From Casuarius casuarius (taxonomy: Eukaryota; Chordata; Aves; Casuariiformes; Casuariidae): DNA of 64,000 nt. This document shows positions 1-9,972 of this stretch, in pieces (the first letter of the stretch is position 1; each line of letters opens with the position of its first letter). The stretch spans positions 4,288,603 to 4,352,602 of the forward strand of contig PTFA01000031.1 of the NCBI GenBank assembly GCA_003342895.1, written 5' to 3'. The notes under the pieces are model-generated. The model saw only the letters and a list, made by a program, of their open reading frames with translations, had not been told where the DNA came from and did not search any database. The position numbers were made by a program, and so were the translations under genes.

Positions 1-404
1 AAATCCTGCTGTACTACCCAGCTGTAAAGTGCAGCTGCTCCATAGAGTTTTGCTGGGTTTAGGCCTTGATGCCACAGGCACCTGACTGCTTTCGCTAAAC
101 AGCGGGTGGTTTGCTGTCTGGGACCACAGTGCTCAGCACCTGGATAGATTTGAGCTGTTGTCCCCAGGTGATTAACTGACCGCAGCGCCTTGTCTTTCAG
201 ACATCCCTAGGAGAAGTCTCAGCTGCTCACACCTGGCCTCACCCTGCCCTAACTTTGGCCAGACCGTGGGGGCAGAATACGCCATCCCATGGGGAAACTC
301 AAGCACAGATTACGTAGCAGACATTTCTCCATATCGTTGATCTCATTGTAGCAAACACAGTTTAGAAGTACTCTGATTCCTGTTTTTTTCCCTCTGTCTT
401 TCAG
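1..404 (+). other. EGFR: End of EGFR intron 5
   Basis: Non-coding sequence ending in a pyrimidine-rich tract and TCAG acceptor just before exon 6. A second pyrimidine-AG stretch near 190-200 (CTTTCAG) resembles an acceptor, but no receptor frame follows it. Nothing else recognised. Confidence 0.8.
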
Positions 405-523
405 TAACAAAAGTCATCTGTGCCCAGCAGTGTTCTGGCCGGTGCAGGGGAAAGGTGCCCAGTGACTGCTGTCACAACCAGTGTGCTGCTGGGTGTACAG
501 GACCTCGGGAAAGCGACTGTCTG
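405..523 (+). CDS. EGFR: EGFR exon 6: domain II, cysteine-rich
   Basis: 119 bp, the human exon 6 length. The first two bases finish a codon from exon 5. The frame then reads T-K-V-I-C-A-Q-Q-C and ends E-S-D-C-L, with eight cysteines in the spacing of the EGFR furin-like repeats. This is the first half of domain II, which carries the dimerisation interface. Acceptor TCAG, donor GTAATG, phase 0 at the 3' end. Corresponds to human precursor residues about 210-249. Confidence 0.96.
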
Positions 524-1970
524 GTAATGATGCTACAACAGCTTGCTCAAAGCCATGGCCCAACAAGGCAGACTTTCAGCTGGATGCCTTGTAACCTTCT
601 TTTGTCTGAGAAGGCCTTTGAGAGATGCTAAGCAGGGGAACCCCATGTTGCGATGGGAACAGCCAGGGGTTCCCCACACACTGGAGCAAATGTGTGGTCA
701 ACAGGAGGGAGGAGGACCAAATTTTACAGCACTCTTAGCTGATCTGTATTAATTCTCCAGGTGGACATTCCTAACACATGCCAAATCAGCATTAGTGCCT
801 TTGAAAGCCAAGAGAGCTCCAAGTGTCCACATGGGAAGTTACTGCAGAGCAGCTAAGTGTTTACTGTGGGTCAGCTTCCCTGCGCGCACAGCTCCCCAGA
901 TCCTCAGCTGCTGTCATGGCTCAGTACTTCTCCATGCCCACACTGCTTTGCCACATGTTCCTTACGCTCCTCAATAACAATCTTAGATTACGAAAACAAG
1001 AATTTGTAGAGGGAATTAAATAAGATGGATCTTCACCTTTTTTGCATTTCATCCAACTCGGAACATGAAATCAAGGTTTCCCTTTCCGGTTGTCATTTGC
1101 CCCAACAGCACTGTTTTGGAGGACCCTGGTGCTGAGGCAGTGGAGTGGGACAGAGCAAATGGAGGGTTTGGTTTTTTTAAGAAAAAAATCCATCGCTTTT
1201 GGGGGTTTTGGTACACGCTGTGTTTTTAACTCCTCCCCACCTTTACACTATACTTCATTCTGAATTAAGTGACATTTGAGTAATTGCCACAGAAACAGTC
1301 CAGTTTGTATTTTGTTGTTGCTCTCTGCATTCCTGGCTGTATTCCTTATAAACTGCATGGCTAGAATGCTCTTACTGGCTCACAAAAAAAATGGTTATTC
1401 TCTCTCATCGGGAAAGCCAGGGAAGAATAAAGGGAGAAACAGAGAACAATTATTAATTTAATGCAGGATTAGGTTGGAAGAACCGACATGTCCTTCATAA
1501 ATACCTGCTAAATTGTTCATTACCTGCAGCCAAATATAATGGTTTCAGTTTAATACCTAGCCACAAATGTCAGTAATTGGCACGAAAGAACTTGATTTGA
1601 TTTATGTAATTAAGAAGCGGCTGGCCAAGAAAACTATCATTTGTCTTGATCTGGTTACTGCTTGTACGGAAAATTCTTCTGTCTGAGGCATGCAGAGCCA
1701 CCCCTGTTCCCATGTGAATCCCAGCAGCTCTCCTCCGGAGTGCCAAGGCTTCTTGTTCAGATCTTGAAAACCTCATGTTCACTCTTTTTTAAAAATCAAA
1801 CTAGATTGCCCAACCTGATGCAACTTTCCACCTCCCAAGCACAAGGGACCAACCCTGCATGGTTTCCATTAGAGCTAAGTGTGAAACAAAGCAGCCAGTA
1901 AGAGTGTTTTTAAAGAGCTAATACAAAACCGTGCAGTTTAGTTTGATGGGCATGTATTGCTCAATGACAG
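524..1970 (+). other. EGFR: EGFR intron 6
   Basis: 1,447 bp, phase 0. Short open frames here show no similarity I recognise. Contains T/A-rich runs near 1170-1200; no repeat family recognised. Confidence 0.85.
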
Positions 1971-2112
1971 GCATGTCGCAAGTTTCGTGATGATGCCACC
2001 TGCAAGGACACGTGTCCCCCATTAGTCCTGTATAACCCCACCACCTATCAGATGGATGTCAACCCCGACGGAAAATACAGCTTTGGAGCCACGTGCGTGA
2101 GGGAATGTCCTC
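1971..2112 (+). CDS. EGFR: EGFR exon 7: dimerisation arm
   Basis: 142 bp, equal to human exon 7. It begins A-C-R-K-F-R-D-D and contains the hairpin arm Y-N-P-T-T-Y-Q-M followed by G-K-Y-S-F-G-A-T-C. In the extended receptor this arm reaches into the partner's domain II; in the closed form it contacts domain IV (encoded by exon 15). The arm tyrosines are kept. It ends after C-P with one base of the next codon (phase 1); donor GTAAGT. The spliced codon with exon 8 reads CAC (His), where human has Arg. Confidence 0.97.
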
Positions 2113-2652
2113 GTAAGTTCATTTCGGCCCACAGCCGCCAGGGGAAGATGACGGGTTTGAGGGAGGTGGGCAAGAGAACTGTCTGTGTCATCTCCCTGCT
2201 TGAGATGCTTGCTTTGTCTTTCATGCTATTCCATGTCGATGATCTTTTTAAACACCAAGACTTATATGTAAGAGAGGGTTCAGCATACAGAACTGGTGTC
2301 CCTTTCTGAAGTTCACTGTTGCCCTTCCTATGCCTTTGGCCTGGAAGAATGAATAATGATTGGGAATCAGAAAGTCCCGGGGATTGACCTGGGTTATGGC
2401 ACCGCTGCACGGTCTGTCCTTGGCAATGTTGCTTTACCCTTTGGACAGTTCTCCCCTCTGTAAAACAGTGATAACAATATATGTTTATCTACCTTCAAAG
2501 GATGTTGTGAGAATTAATCATTAATGCTTGTGCTTTGCCCAAGTATGCCAAAAGTTCAAAAGCCGTTTTTGTCTTCCAGCATTTAAGTGCCCGTGCAGCC
2601 CCCAGTGCAGCCCCCTGATATTTCAATGCCCTTATTATCCTTGTTTTTCCAG
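2113..2652 (+). other. EGFR: EGFR intron 7
   Basis: 540 bp, phase 1, donor GTAAGT and acceptor CCAG. An open frame on the opposite strand (2048-2410) overlaps exon 7 and is a shadow. Nothing else recognised. Confidence 0.85.
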
Positions 2653-2769
2653 ACAACTATGTGGTGACAGACCATGGCTCCTGTGTTCGCTCGTGTAATA
2701 CTGATACTTATGAAGTTGAAGAAAATGGTGTTCGGAAGTGCAAAAAATGTGACGGGCTCTGCAGCAAAG
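2653..2769 (+). CDS. EGFR: EGFR exon 8: end of domain II
   Basis: 117 bp, the human length. Reads [14 protein letters not shown], then [13 protein letters not shown], the last cysteine module of domain II before the hinge to domain III. The donor is AAG|GTATAA, a weaker match to consensus than its neighbours. Phase 1 at both ends. Confidence 0.96.
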
Positions 2770-3348
2770 GTATAAAAAGCATGGAATAAAATAGTTAGGC
2801 TTTGAGCCAGAAGGTAATTTTTTAGAAAAAGTACAGGGAGTACTCACCTTAATTTAGATCTCAAAGTGCAAATTCAATATAAATATAATAATAATAATAA
2901 TAATTTGGAGGTCAAAACAAGTAGTTTGATCAGGAATCCATGGCTCTGGAGCATGCTCTCAAGCTGGGATACTCTGCAAAAGCACTAGGTAAACTCTGCT
3001 TCCTGTAGACATAAGTCTTGCACATCAGTCTTCTCCTTAGTTTGACCTTCCCAGGATCTCCTTAATGGGAATAAAATGAAAATGGGAAAGAGAGAAGTGT
3101 GTGTGCAAGAGCCTGTGTGCAGAGGTGCTAGGATCAATGCTGCACAACTAGGCAAGCAGGAAGCATTTATCCTTTGGTGCTTTTGGATATGCAAAAGTAG
3201 ACAAAAGATCTATGAAACTGGTCTTACAGTGGTAAGTTTGACCATATGGGAATGCTTTCTGGACTAATATCATTTTTGTGTTTATTCCCTCACATGTGAT
3301 CATGCTTAACTCTTCTCCCCTTTGACTTCTGTGTTTCCATTTTACCAG
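2770..3348 (+). other. EGFR: EGFR intron 8
   Basis: 579 bp, phase 1. Holds a short (ATA)n microsatellite at 2885-2904. Acceptor TACCAG. No coding signal. Confidence 0.85.
2885..2904. repeat. (ATA)n microsatellite
   Basis: Between six and seven uninterrupted ATA units within an A/T-rich stretch of intron 8. Confidence 0.9.
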
Positions 3349-3475
3349 TGTGCAATGGCATTGGAATCGGCGAGCTTAAAGGGATTCTCTCCATAAATGC
3401 CACAAACATCGACTCTTTCAAAAACTGTACTAAGATCAATGGGGATGTCAGCATTCTCCCAGTCGCATTTCTAGG
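3349..3475 (+). CDS. EGFR: EGFR exon 9: start of domain III
   Basis: 127 bp, the human length. Reads [10 protein letters not shown], entering the leucine-rich solenoid domain III that supplies one ligand-binding face. Two N-glycosylation sequons are visible, N-A-T and N-C-T. It ends V-A-F-L-G with the glycine codon split (phase 2), donor GG|GTGAGT. Confidence 0.96.
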
Positions 3476-3574
3476 GTGAGTTGCCTGCTGATCTTTCAGT
3501 GTTAGAGGAGAAGAGCTAGGGAGAAATTCAAGCTGACCCATTCTTCTTCCAATTCCTCCTTCTGTTTGTTTCAG
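3476..3574 (+). other. EGFR: EGFR intron 9 (99 bp)
   Basis: One of two introns under 100 bp in this gene. Donor GTGAGT, acceptor TTTCAG, phase 2. Confidence 0.93.
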
Positions 3575-3648
3575 TGATGCCTTCACAAAGACGCTGCCTC
3601 TCGACCCTAAGAAACTGGATGTCTTCAAAACAGTCAAAGAAATATCAG
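3575..3648 (+). CDS. EGFR: EGFR exon 10: domain III
   Basis: 74 bp, the human length. Reads D-A-F-T-K-T-L-P-L-D-P-K-K-L-D-V-F-K-T-V-K-E-I-S. Donor CAG|GTCAGC lacks A or G at +3, a departure from the GTRAG pattern used elsewhere in the gene. Phase 1 at the 3' end. Confidence 0.95.
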
Positions 3649-4831
3649 GTCAGCAATATGTTTTAAGCATGAGATGTTATCTGATTTGTACTGCCAAAAA
3701 CACCAAGGGAGATGAGGAAATTTTTTCAAGCTTGTGAAGAGAAGTGCAAGCAAATAGCTTCTGCCCCTGAGCTCATAGGGGTCATTTTTCACAAAGGTGG
3801 TCAATAGGGTTTCACTAGCTTTACGCCTACAGAACTCATCCTGGCCTCTCATCCAAGGTGTGTGGTTTTGCCAGACCATCCCTTCTGCTGAATTGTCAGC
3901 CCTAGTGAGGAGTAAAAGCAGAAGGATACTCAGCCACCCAAGAAGTATGTGGTGATGCAGAGGCGTGCCACTCTGGCTAAAAAAAAACCAAGCGTGTTTC
4001 TATTTGTGGAAAACCTTTCAGCAGTTCCTTAGGGAAGCATGCTCAGTGGCTTGCATCATCCTCGCGGAGACACCCTCTCCAGCCTGGAGAGCTCTTCCCT
4101 GAAATGAGTGCAGGCTCTGAAAGCGTGAAGTGGTCAGCGGAGAGCTCAGCTTCGGTCTTGCACAAGCATCAATTAAAAGGAATTGTGTTCAGTCAAAGAA
4201 GTTCATCCCATTATGAAAGCAGTGTAATATCAGAGCAGACATGTCGCCAGTTCCCCTTTTTCTCTTTTATGTCTCCGGCTACCTTAAGGGTAGCAATGTC
4301 TAACGTCAGAACTTCATCCAGCAGAATGCAATTTTCGAAATTCCTTTCCTCCAGCTGAACACCTCATCTGAGCAGGGAAATCTGCTTGTCTTAGCAGATA
4401 CCCTCCAATCTGCTGTCTGTTTTGCTCTGTTTCTGTCTTCTGTTCGTTTTTTCTGTTCCCCAAAGGCAGCTCACAACGGGGACAGAGCAAGGCTTTTCTC
4501 ATGCTGCAGTGAAACCCCGAGCCTCTCAGCTGGGATGACAAGAGCAGGCGCTGGTGGCTCAGTGTGGCAGGATGTGCAGCTCACTGACACACCATTCTCT
4601 TGCGCTGCTGAGCCCTCATGATGGGCTAAAAAGTAAACTGTTTACAAGGCAGTGTTTAAAAATATCTTCCTGCTCCCTAAAATGTCATGCTTCACTTTGA
4701 AATTCTCAGGAAGGCATATGGCAAGTACAAGTGCCTTCCCCCAGCTCAGGAGATGTTTGAGGCAAGAGGTTCCACTTCCAATACTGACAAGTTTTCATTA
4801 TTTTTTTTTAATCTTCTTTTCTTCATTTCAG
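3649..4831 (+). other. EGFR: EGFR intron 10
   Basis: 1,183 bp, phase 1. No repeat or coding similarity recognised. T-rich tract at 4798-4830 precedes the exon 11 acceptor. In human EGFR a short soluble isoform arises by alternative 3'-end use after exon 10; I found no AATAAA here to support the same. Confidence 0.85.
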
Positions 4832-4922
4832 GATTTTTGTTGATTCAGGCCTGGCCCGATAATGCTACTGATCTCTATGCTTTTGAAAATCTGGAGATTA
4901 TACGAGGCAGAACCAAGCAACA
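4832..4922 (+). CDS. EGFR: EGFR exon 11: domain III
   Basis: 91 bp, the human length. Reads [24 protein letters not shown] with one sequon (N-A-T). This is a core strand-turn repeat of ligand-binding domain III. Ends in phase 2, donor CA|GTAAGT. Confidence 0.97.
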
Positions 4923-5688
4923 GTAAGTAAATCACGTGGCAGACTCAGTGCAAAAGAAACTGTTTAGAGCTGCATTTGTCTGAGCACACCAAGGTGCAAA
5001 GGTCTGTGAAACTCAGGTGTCACGAGAAAGTTGGGCAAAATTGGAACAATCCTGCTAGGAGTCAAGCACCTTTTTTGTGGTGGTAGAGAATTTGCCCTAA
5101 TAGGATCAAATCTGCACTGCTGTACTGCTTTTAGAGGGCTGCAAGGAGCCCGCTCTCTGGACCAGGCTCTCCGCCACAAGCCTGTAGGCGTGAGCAACTC
5201 TTTGGGGTCCAGGGCTTGAGGGTGCCAGGCAAGTTACTATGTGATCAGAAACACTTTGGGTTTTGAGGTAGCTGGGTAGGAGTAGAGGGAGACCGCAGCT
5301 TCCAGGTGGCATAGACACGGGCAGTGCATCCAGACCTGCCTTGGCTTACCTCTCAGAGGGAGATGGCTTTGTGGACCAGTGCAGAATAACTATTCTACTT
5401 GTAACTATTGTTATACATCATTTACTTGATAGGAGGCACACATGCTGCAAGACTTCGCTTAAAATTCCCATACAAAACCAGATATGAGTATTGCAGTTGT
5501 TTTACAACAGGCATGCCAGGTACCACATCTTAAGCTTGGTGAACCAAACAATATCTTGCTTGAACTAAATTCAGTTCACAGCAACACACATAGGCCTTTG
5601 AAAACCAAAAGAAAAATGTGCTGAGTAAAACCCTGTTTAATCATCCTTTTTCTTCTGTGTGTTTTCTTTTTGTCTGTATCCATTTTAG
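4923..5688 (+). other. EGFR: EGFR intron 11
   Basis: 766 bp, phase 2. Acceptor CATTTTAG. No recognised element. Confidence 0.85.
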
Positions 5689-5888
5689 TGGCCAGTACTC
5701 CCTTGCAGTTGTTAATTTGAATATACAGTCCTTAGGGCTGCGCTCCCTTAAGGAAATCAGTGACGGCGATGTTGCCATTATGAAGAACAAGGACCTCTGC
5801 TATGCGGACACGATGGACTGGCGTAGTCTGTTTGCAACTCAAAGTCAGAAAACAAAAATTATACAGAACAGAAATAAAAATGACTGTG
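5689..5888 (+). CDS. EGFR: EGFR exon 12: domain III to IV
   Basis: 200 bp, the human length and the longest ectodomain exon here. Reads [10 protein letters not shown], then [14 protein letters not shown], and ends K-N-D-C. It completes the domain III solenoid and begins domain IV. The human sequon N-I-T in this exon reads N-I-Q here, so that glycan site is absent. Phase 1 at the 3' end, donor GTAAGT. Confidence 0.97.
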
Positions 5889-6378
5889 GTAAGTCAATGC
5901 TGTCCTCCTGTCCCACTTGAAATCTCGTGCTAAAACATAAGAGTAATTTAAGTGTGACATTTTTCTCTTCATTCCCCTGATTTCAAAGTCTGTCAAAGCG
6001 GATGTTCACTCATACTGCTATTGACTGCAGTCATTCCTGGGCCAAAATCTAACTATTTGTCTTTGCAGAATGTGAATTGGTTATATTTTGGAGAGAGATC
6101 TCTTTTGGTCCTGATTTAGCCTGATTATATGGCTGTTAAGCAGTCATGGAGGAGCTCGTTTTCATTTTGAAAAGTTAGAAGTCACTTTTAATTTCAGGCT
6201 TTGGAAATTAAGAGAAGCATGATTATTGCTCTTGCATACTGTCAGGATCACTAATGTCTGCTTTGGAATAATTTGGAAAAATTGGCTCTCAAAATGGAGT
6301 GCTGCAGTACTGTGTTTGCTCTCTCTCCTGCTTTGAAGTTCATGGCTTTTTTTTTTTTTTAATCTCTTTTTCTCTTAG
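5889..6378 (+). other. EGFR: EGFR intron 12
   Basis: 490 bp, phase 1. A run of 14 T (6347-6360) forms part of the polypyrimidine tract before the CTCTTAG acceptor. Confidence 0.85.
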
Positions 6379-6511
6379 CTGCTGCTAAGCATGTTTGTGA
6401 CCCCCTGTGCTCGGATATAGGCTGTTGGGGCCCAGGGCCCTTCCACTGCTTCTCCTGCAAGTTTTTCGGCCGCCAGAAGGAGTGTGTGAAAGAGTGCAAC
6501 ATCCTGCAAGG
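6379..6511 (+). CDS. EGFR: EGFR exon 13: domain IV
   Basis: 133 bp, the human length. Begins with an A-A-A-K-H-V-C run and continues D-P-L-C-S-D-I-G-C-W-G-P-G-P, the conserved C-W-G-P module of domain IV, ending C-N-I-L-Q-G. Three consecutive alanines include one codon made across the splice. Phase 2 end, donor GG|GTAACG. Confidence 0.96.
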
Positions 6512-8153
6512 GTAACGTGTCCGGGCGTTTTGGTGGTGATATTTCAATTTTGTTTTCGAGAACTCTTGTGGTTAGCAAGAAAGCAAAAACAGGGGCTCTG
6601 GTTGCATTGGACTTCACCAGCACTACAAATAAGTTTGAGCGCAGCACCTAGGCAGGGAAAAGCTGGGAGCTGGATGGCGAGGCTGCCTTGCTCGGCATTG
6701 CTGGGGAGCCTGCTCCCGCCCGAGCGGCTGACGCGAGGCAATCCCCTCAAGCCTGCCAGGGGACGAGCTGGAGGCCGGAGGAAGCTAAGCATTACATTTT
6801 CTTCTCCTAAGAAATAAAGGAGCTTTTAAAGCCCCTTTGAAAATCTGAGCTATGTCTGTCATGCTAAGCCCGTTGGGCGAGAGCCTGAGCTAGTTGCAAT
6901 CACGGGGAGCTTGGTTCCCCCCTCGAGCCAGAGATTCGCCCCTCGGGAGACGTCCTTGCTGCAGAGGGACGATTCCATGTGCTCAAAATTAGGCGCAAGC
7001 GATTTGCTGAATTGCAGCCCATGCTTCGGGAGGTCAGAGTCTGCCCCGGGGTGCCCTGGAGGGTCTCCTGTCGCAACTGCAGGCAGCTCCTGGCAAAAGT
7101 CCCGGGCAGTGCTTTGCAATTTGCAAAGCTGTAGTCAAGGGAAAATTAACTTTAATATGAAGAGCACTTGGAGCAGTAATTTCAGGCAAAATTATTGCTT
7201 CAGCTTCACTCAGGATAAGCAAAACATCTTGAGGCCTCTCCATCAGTACCACGAATGTCGTTTTCCGTCAGTACAACAGGTGGTGTAGGAAGGAAAGGAA
7301 TGGCTAGCACCGAAAACTGTGCTGATTTTCAGCAATACACATCAGACACAAAAGGCTTTCTCATCCACAGATTTGTTGGTTCAAACATTTGTCTTTATGT
7401 TGTTACTAAATCTTTCAAAGTCGGACTTTTAAAAATCGTTATTATGAAAGTAAATGGCAGTGTGCTGATGCCTGTGATGTTTGTATTTGTCTAGCAACTT
7501 GCAGTTCTGCAGCTGTCTTTTTTGTAAGCGAATTCCCTCCAGCAGTTATTACGACCTGAAGGGCAGATCTGGGCATTTTTTGTGTCAAATGATGGGTAGA
7601 TTTAGTTTAATTAATAACACTATCACTTGAAGTGGAACAGCTTTATTGCTATTGAAACCATCTGTTCCCAACTTTCATATTTTAATGATTCATTGTGTGT
7701 TGTAGGGAGGGCATGAATTTAATTATCAGTGCATTTCTGTTTAACTTTCCTAATTATTGTTTGGAGCCTTGGAATCACTTGAACTGTTTTTGCTGATCTC
7801 CTTGCACCACTACCATTTAAAAGCCTTTGGAAATCTCTGAGGGTATTCTCTGTCGCTAGCTTAAAACGGAAGTAAACTAATTTGTAGTGTTCAATCTGGA
7901 ATGCCATGTGTTCCCCTGTCACCAAATTTCCCGTACGGCTGCCTCCCCCTCACTGTGCCGATGTGCTGTGACTAGCCAGGACCTTCTCCCTGTGCCACCT
8001 CCTGTCTCATTGCAATCATCCCAATATAGTTAAACTGAAAAAGTCAAAAGAAGGAGGGGAGAGACGTTAGAGACTGCCAAAATTTATCACTCTCTCATCA
8101 CCATCTTGCCAGCTTTTTTTTTTTTTTAATTGTTTCTGTTTTCTATTTTCCAG
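6512..8153 (+). other. EGFR: EGFR intron 13
   Basis: 1,642 bp, phase 2. The first ~570 bases are unusually GC-rich for this locus (a CpG cluster near 6717-6740 and GC-rich stretches at 6890-7080); the rest is A/T-rich. Overlapping open frames on both strands at 6407-7290 reflect base composition. Ends with 14 T (8114-8127) and acceptor TTTTCCAG. Confidence 0.8.
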
Positions 8154-8253
8154 GGAGCCCCGGGAGTTCGAAAAGGACTCGAAGTGCCTCCCGTGTCACC
8201 CAGAGTGCCTGGTGCAAAACTCCACCCTCTACAACGCCACCTGCACTGGACCC
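8154..8253 (+). CDS. EGFR: EGFR exon 14: domain IV, three residues longer than human
   Basis: 100 bp against 91 in human, so three extra residues with no frame change. Reads [21 protein letters not shown], then [12 protein letters not shown]. The extra residues fall before the conserved T-C-T-G-P and create two close sequons (N-S-T, N-A-T). As I remember it, chicken EGFR has the same insertion, which supports a bird. Phase 0 end, donor GTAAGA. Confidence 0.95.
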
Positions 8254-9814
8254 GTAAGAGCAGATCTGCCTTAGCAAACCTCTACACACAGGCAAATTAG
8301 ATTGTAACATGCATTTCCCACGTTGAGATACTGCACATCCCATGAAGAGGGCTGGTACTTCAAAACAAGTCCAGGACCGGGCTGAGATGGGGGACTTAGA
8401 GGGCAAGGTCTGGGGACAGGGTGGGGGACAAAAATGGGAGACAGGTCTTCAAGGTAATTTCTCTTTCATGTGACCCATCATACACTTAATCTACACTGCC
8501 TCTCAGCCGCAGGCATTGCAGGGCCTTTCCTGGTTACGTCTTTTTACAGCAAAGTTTAAGGATTATACACAGGTGAAAATACAGGAATTTGGTGACTAAT
8601 TTAGGAATGTGTAGTTACCAAACAGCCAAATTAGCATGGACAAATTGAACTCCCTTATTCAGAGAGAGAAGAATAGCTGTTAAAACTGTAAAAGTGGATC
8701 AATATGATAACTTTTCCCCTTTGAAAAGCGGAGGACAAAGTTGTGATCAGAAACAGGTGTTTACTGGAAAACATTCAGGAAGCAGTTTTTACTTAAAAGC
8801 ACATTCCCTCCTCTGCCTAGGTTACAGTAAATACCTATATTATAGTAATTTCAAGGATAAGTTGTGTTCAAAGAAAGGCAATCAAAACAAAATGAATGTT
8901 TTTTTTCGAAGTTTTTTACATTTTCCAAATTCACATAAAAGCTCCTTCTGCAAAAGTCAGTACACTCTGCTCTTGCCAGTCATCCAGAGTTGTCTTCAAT
9001 TTTGTTCCTCTTTCCATTTTCAAAACGCTCTTTTATGAAGTTCTAGTTTGACAAATATGAAGAACAATGTCATTTGAATATGTGTTAGATTGAGCTCACG
9101 TCTTAATTTTAAAACTGTAATTCTCATGAATGTCTGGAAGGGTGCCATGCTATTCTACATCTGCAACTGAATTTGGTCCTTTATCTTTACGTGAGACAAT
9201 GCAAATGCACTTCAATGCAAATGCATCCTCTGTCTCGGAGAGCATTTTCTGGTAATTGAAATCAAATCTCCTGTTTCCTCCTCCCCTCTGTGCTGTTAGC
9301 CAAAATCTTTAAACACCTCTTGCCCTCTTCTGCAGCCACTGCATGTTTGACCCTTGCCCATCAGTCTGCAGAGTCACTGCTCAGTAATGTGAAGTATTTC
9401 CATCCTCCCTTCTAGCCTCAGACCACCATGGCCTAAGGGCTGCTATTAACATTATAAACTCCTTCAGGCACTGAGCATCTTCTCGTTCCATATTTGCCCA
9501 GCATCTAGTAATTAATCCATTATTGTGGCCCTTAGACATGACAATAATTAAAATGATCTTCACATAGCATGTCTCACTGTAGCCCCACTGAAACCAGCGC
9601 TGGATCTGGCCTGTTTGTTTTTCTGTAGTAGAATTTGACCCAGATTTGCTGCTTTGCCTGCTTGAAAATACTTAGGGCATTCTTAGTGCTGCTACGGTCT
9701 GAATAAAAAACAGCAGTTGCATGTTGAATACATTTAGATTTAGCTTCTGAATTTCCTCTGGAATAGGCCAGTATACAGGTGTTAGAAACAAGCTTTTTCT
9801 TGGCTTCTTTGCAG
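8254..9814 (+). other. EGFR: EGFR intron 14
   Basis: 1,561 bp, phase 0. A/T-rich. Contains two ATGCAAAT octamers 16 bp apart (9199-9222). In chickens, activating leukosis-virus insertions in this gene cluster between the ligand-binding and membrane exons (established knowledge); no viral sequence is seen in this intron. Confidence 0.85.
9199..9222 (+). promoter_or_regulatory. Paired octamer (ATGCAAAT) motifs
   Basis: Two exact ATGCAAAT octamers at 9199-9206 and 9215-9222 lie inside a short direct repeat (CAATGCAAATGCA). The octamer is the POU/OCT factor recognition sequence. Function here is untested. Confidence 0.35.
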
Positions 9815-9972
9815 GGCCCAGACAATTGCATGAAATGTGCCCATTTCACAGATGGCCCTCACTGCGTGAAAACCTGCCCCGCGGGGGTGCTGGGGGAAAA
9901 CGACACCCTTGTCTGGAAATACGCGGACGGAAACTCTGTTTGCCAGCTCTGCCATCCAAACTGTACCCGCGG
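9815..9972 (+). CDS. EGFR: EGFR exon 15: domain IV tether
   Basis: 158 bp, the human length. Reads [11 protein letters not shown], then [19 protein letters not shown], and ends H-P-N-C-T-R-G. It carries the domain IV loop that holds the closed receptor by contacting the exon 7 arm; the D-G-P-H and W-K-Y contact region is kept. Sequons N-D-T and N-C-T are visible. Ends in phase 2, GG|GTGAGT. Confidence 0.97.
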
